This document shows positions 61,558 through 64,000 of a stretch of DNA of 64,000 nucleotides, piece by piece. A model generated the notes under the pieces. It was not told the origin of the DNA and searched no databases. It saw only the letters and a list, made by a program, of their open reading frames with translations. Source of the DNA: Paucibacter sp. KBW04 (GTDB taxonomy: Bacteria > Pseudomonadota > Gammaproteobacteria > Burkholderiales > Burkholderiaceae_C). Where the stretch lies: positions 207,282 to 271,281 of the forward strand of contig NZ_QAJN01000004.1 in NCBI RefSeq assembly GCF_003852425.1, written 5' to 3'. Each line of letters opens with the position of its first letter. The first letter of the stretch is position 1. The position numbers and the translations under genes are program-made.

Positions 61558-62316
61558 TCAGGCCCGACGGCGCCGCTGCAAAAGACCAAACAGGCCCAGG
61601 CCAGCCAAGAACAGGGCGTAGCTGGCGGGCTCGGGCACGGCGGTGACGGTGCGCATGAAGTAGCTTTGGCCTTGGCAGGCGGCCGGGCTATCGCCATTAC
61701 AGGTCGTGGCCGGAAAGACCACGCTGCTCAGGCTCGTGCCATCGGCGCTTTCTCCATACACATTCAGCCACAACACACTGCGGTAGAAGAAGTAGTCACC
61801 GGCTGCGACGGGCCCCGCCGTAGGTTTGAACGTGCCGAAGAGATAGTCCTGATGGGCACCTGCGGCAAGAGAATAAGGTTGCCCGAAGGGATTGTCAGCA
61901 AAGCTGAATGTGTAAGGCGGGCCCGCAAGACACCCACCCACAGCGGTGAAGTTGCCGCTGCAACCGAAGCCGACCGAGAGATAAAAACTACTGTAGTTGG
62001 CAAACGGCATGTAGATCGGTTGACCGTTGGCATCATTGCCGGCGAAGCCCTCAAGCGGCAAGTCAGCAGCATTCATGCCCCCCAAGGGCAGGCTGTTGTC
62101 CACCACAAAACTCTGCGTGGCGTCCGTATTAACCAAACGCAAATAGACATCGATGGAGTCATTGGCACCCACGGTGCCGGTGGGCTGCAAGAAACTCAGC
62201 GACAGCGAAGACCAAGCGGCCTGCGCCTGGGCAGGTGCCGCCAGCGTGAAGCTGAGCGCAGCGCCCGCAGCCAGTGTCTGAAGCAATCTCGAAATCACGC
62301 GTGGGAGAAACTTCAT
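61558..62316 (-). CDS. PEP-CTERM protein
   Basis: 252 residues from the ATG at 62316. Signal peptide (LLQTLAAGAALSFTLAAPAQAQA), a body with conserved-looking Cys pairs (GCSGNFTAVGGC, TTCNGDSPAAC) and the sorting signal VPEPASYALFLAGLGLFGLLQRRRRA. Exported and exosortase-processed. No close named family recognised. It sits between glycerate kinase and puuD but probably has its own promoter. Confidence 0.88.
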   Translation of the reverse strand: MKFLPRVISRLLQTLAAGAALSFTLAAPAQAQAAWSSLSLSFLQPTGTVGANDSIDVYLRLVNTDATQSFVVDNSLPLGGMNAADLPLEGFAGNDANGQPIYMPFANYSSFYLSVGFGCSGNFTAVGGCLAGPPYTFSFADNPFGQPYSLAAGAHQDYLFGTFKPTAGPVAAGDYFFYRSVLWLNVYGESADGTSLSSVVFPATTCNGDSPAACQGQSYFMRTVTAVPEPASYALFLAGLGLFGLLQRRRRA

Positions 62317-62565
62317 GGCGAATCCTTTGAGAACAAGCAAGCAAAAAGGACCTGAACTGAGCACAGAGCTGGGTCTGCCGTTCTCGTCGTCTCCGTCAGA
62401 CTCGACCCAGCCCGGCGACCCCGCCAGGCATGACGATGCCAGCGCCAAGGTCAAAAATTCTTCCGTGGCAGCGCCATTTAACGCCGCGGTCTCAGGCTCT
62501 CACCATCCCTAACTCTCCCGCGCGCTTCAACGCTTTTGATGATGTAGCTCAAACAATGAGCCAGC

Positions 62566-63777
62566 TCATGGCTTAGCGTTTTTTGCCTCAAACCACCGCC
62601 CCAGCACCGCCCGCTCCTGCTCGGTGATCTGCGTGGCATTGTTAAGCGGCATCAGCTTCAAGACCACCGCCTGCTGGTACAGGGCTTGCGCGTTCTGCTC
62701 GATCAAGGCCGGCGTGTGGAGCTGGATGTTCTTCTGTGAGAGCGCCTCGTTGTGGCACATCTGGCAGCGCTGGGCGACGATGGCTTGCACCTGAGCAATG
62801 TTTGGAGTGGCCGGAACTTCCTTGCCCGCGCCCTGCCGGTCCGCCGAGACCGTGGGCGCCAGGGCCACGATCAAGGCACCGAGCAGAATCAAGGCCGCCA
62901 GCACCAGGCCCCAGGCATTGACGCCTTTGTGGCGCTTGACGAAGTAGCTGCGGATCAACACGCCAGCCAGCATCAAGGTGATCAGAACGGCCCAGTTCCA
63001 GCGCGCGCTGTAGAGCATGCCGTAATGGTTGCTGAGCATGGCCACCAACACAGGCAGGCCGAAGTAGGTGTTGTGCACGCTGCGCTGCTTGCCGCGTTGG
63101 CCGTGCAGCGGGCTGGGTGTGCGGCCGGCCCGCATATCGGCAATCACCTCCTTCTGGCCCGGGATGATCCAGAAGAAGACATTGGCGCTCATCATGGTGG
63201 CCAGCATGGCGCCGATGATCAAGAAGGCCGCACGCCCGGCAAACAGCTGGCAAGCGGCCCAGGTCGCCAGGGCCACAAAGACGGCGATCAAGCCCAGCAC
63301 CAGGCCGTCATTGCCGATGGCACCGGTCTGGCGGTCACGGCCAAAGCGACGGCAAATCTGGTCATAGACCAACCAGCCCGCGGCCAGGAAACCCAGGGCC
63401 GCAGCAATCGCCGCGGCAGGCGTCCAGTCCAACACCCGTTTGTCGATCAGAAAGCTGCTGGCATTGAAGAGATAGAGCACGACGAAGAGCGCGAATCCGC
63501 TCATCCAGGTCCAGTAGCTCTCCCAGTAAAACCAGTGCAGATGCTGGGGCAGATGGCTGGGCGCCACCATGTACTTTTGCGGGTTGTAAAAGCCGCCGCC
63601 ATGCACGGCCCACAACTCACCGTCCACACCCTTGGCCTGCAGGGCCTGGTCGCTGGGCTTGAGCAAATGGTTGTCCAGCCAGACAAAGTAGAAGGAAGCG
63701 CCAATCCAGGCAATGCCCACGATCACATGCAGCCAACGCAGAAGCAGATTGGCCCAGTCGAGCAGATAGCTTTCCAT
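62566..63777 (-). CDS. puuD: Urate hydroxylase PuuD (membrane urate oxidase with cytochrome c domain)
   Basis: 403 residues from the ATG at 63777. About eight transmembrane helices (WLHVIVGIAWIGASFYFVWLDNHL, HWFYWESYWTWMSGFALFVV, NVFFWIIPGQKEVIADMRAG), then a C-terminal cytochrome c-like domain with heme motif CQMCH and LMPLNNATQITEQER. Oxidises urate to 5-hydroxyisourate and passes electrons to the respiratory chain. Continues the pathway from XdhAB. Later enzymes (hydroxyisourate hydrolase, OHCU decarboxylase, allantoinase) are not in the window. Confidence 0.95.
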   Translation of the reverse strand: MESYLLDWANLLLRWLHVIVGIAWIGASFYFVWLDNHLLKPSDQALQAKGVDGELWAVHGGGFYNPQKYMVAPSHLPQHLHWFYWESYWTWMSGFALFVVLYLFNASSFLIDKRVLDWTPAAAIAAALGFLAAGWLVYDQICRRFGRDRQTGAIGNDGLVLGLIAVFVALATWAACQLFAGRAAFLIIGAMLATMMSANVFFWIIPGQKEVIADMRAGRTPSPLHGQRGKQRSVHNTYFGLPVLVAMLSNHYGMLYSARWNWAVLITLMLAGVLIRSYFVKRHKGVNAWGLVLAALILLGALIVALAPTVSADRQGAGKEVPATPNIAQVQAIVAQRCQMCHNEALSQKNIQLHTPALIEQNAQALYQQAVVLKLMPLNNATQITEQERAVLGRWFEAKNAKP

Positions 63778-63903
63778 GCAAGGTCCAAGCGAAGGCGGCT
63801 CACCACAAAGCGGGCGCTGTGAGCCGCGGTTTCCGGTCGCGTCCACTTTCACGCCGCTGCGACCCGATAGGCTTGGGGCCAGTGTAGCCAGCCGCCACAA
63901 GCG

Positions 63904-63929
63904 AAACGCCCGTGCAAGCACGGGCGTTT
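63904..63929. terminator. Rho-independent terminator (both strands possible)
   Basis: AAACGCCCGTG pairs with CACGGGCGTTT around the loop CAAG, with T runs on both sides. Lies between puuD and the gene ending at 63952, and best serves the latter on the minus strand. Confidence 0.8.
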
Positions 63930-63951
63930 TCCTGGGGGTCTCGAAGCGCAA

Positions 63952-64000
63952 TCAGGCGCTAGGAGTCTGCGCGGCAGAAGAGGCGTCGGCTGCGAAGTGG
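63952..64000 (-). CDS. 3' end of a gene entering from the right edge
   Basis: On the minus strand the frame reads HFAADASSAAQTPSA then stop at 63952-63954, directly before the terminator at 63904-63929. Fifteen residues only, Ala/Ser/Pro-rich, so the product cannot be named. Confidence 0.4.
   Translation of the reverse strand, partial: HFAADASSAAQTPSA

Overview
The window looks like chromosomal DNA of a high-GC betaproteobacterium of the order Burkholderiales, most like the Roseateles/Paucibacter/Rubrivivax group (inference). The pointers are GC-rich coding, cyanophycin synthetase genes with their associated ABC exporter, three PEP-CTERM proteins, PuuD-type urate oxidation, AceK and beta-proteobacterial gene styles. 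There are no rRNA or tRNA genes, CRISPR arrays, transposases or integrases that I can see.

Layout. 1-2525: 3' part of a cyclase/AAA-ATPase/TPR signalling protein. 2526-3666: sparse region with one small membrane protein and a hairpin repeat. 3667-10215: a tight operon of outer-membrane barrel, small periplasmic PBP-like protein, PP2C phosphatase, RsbW-like kinase, STAS protein and NCS2 permease. The permease carries a C-terminal domain that looks like a degenerate RsbW/HATPase fold. 10370-13815: serine hydrolase, acetyltransferase, uridine kinase, a broken thiolase fragment and a MAPEG protein. 13829-17066: NAD salvage operon prs-nadV-nrtR with a candidate operator. 17067-17781: hairpin repeats. 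17782-19896: a lone, less GC-rich GHKL-ATPase/PD-(D/E)xK nuclease fusion, a candidate defence gene. 20145-26633: ivd, dehydratase, acetyltransferase, carbonic anhydrase, aceK and thiolase, all on the minus strand. 26888-29695: NhaR-like LysR regulator, Bax-inhibitor-1 protein and SbtA-type bicarbonate transporter. 29775-32420: LytS/LytTR two-component pair and a DUF4386 protein. 32422-40306: cyanophycin module (DUF1854 protein, ABC transporter, CphA', CphA1). 40624-41496: PEP-CTERM protein with a candidate sigma-54 promoter. 41645-51705: purine uptake and catabolism (BMP-type ABC importer, guanine deaminase, xanthine dehydrogenase). 51764-59032: secreted S8 peptidase, PEP-CTERM protein, DUF3857/transglutaminase protein and HDOD protein. 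59210-63777: Crp/Fnr regulator, glycerate kinase, PEP-CTERM protein and urate hydroxylase PuuD.

How it fits together. The ABC importer, GuaD, XdhAB and PuuD make a path from imported nucleosides or guanine through xanthine and urate to hydroxyisourate, and glycerate kinase could recover the glyoxylate carbon released further on. Purine nitrogen could be stored as cyanophycin by the CphA pair. The NCS2 permease may be an alternative purine entry under partner-switching control. The two most interesting objects are this permease operon and the GHKL-nuclease gene. A set of short hairpin repeats is scattered over the first 20 kb and clusters directly upstream of the GHKL-nuclease gene.
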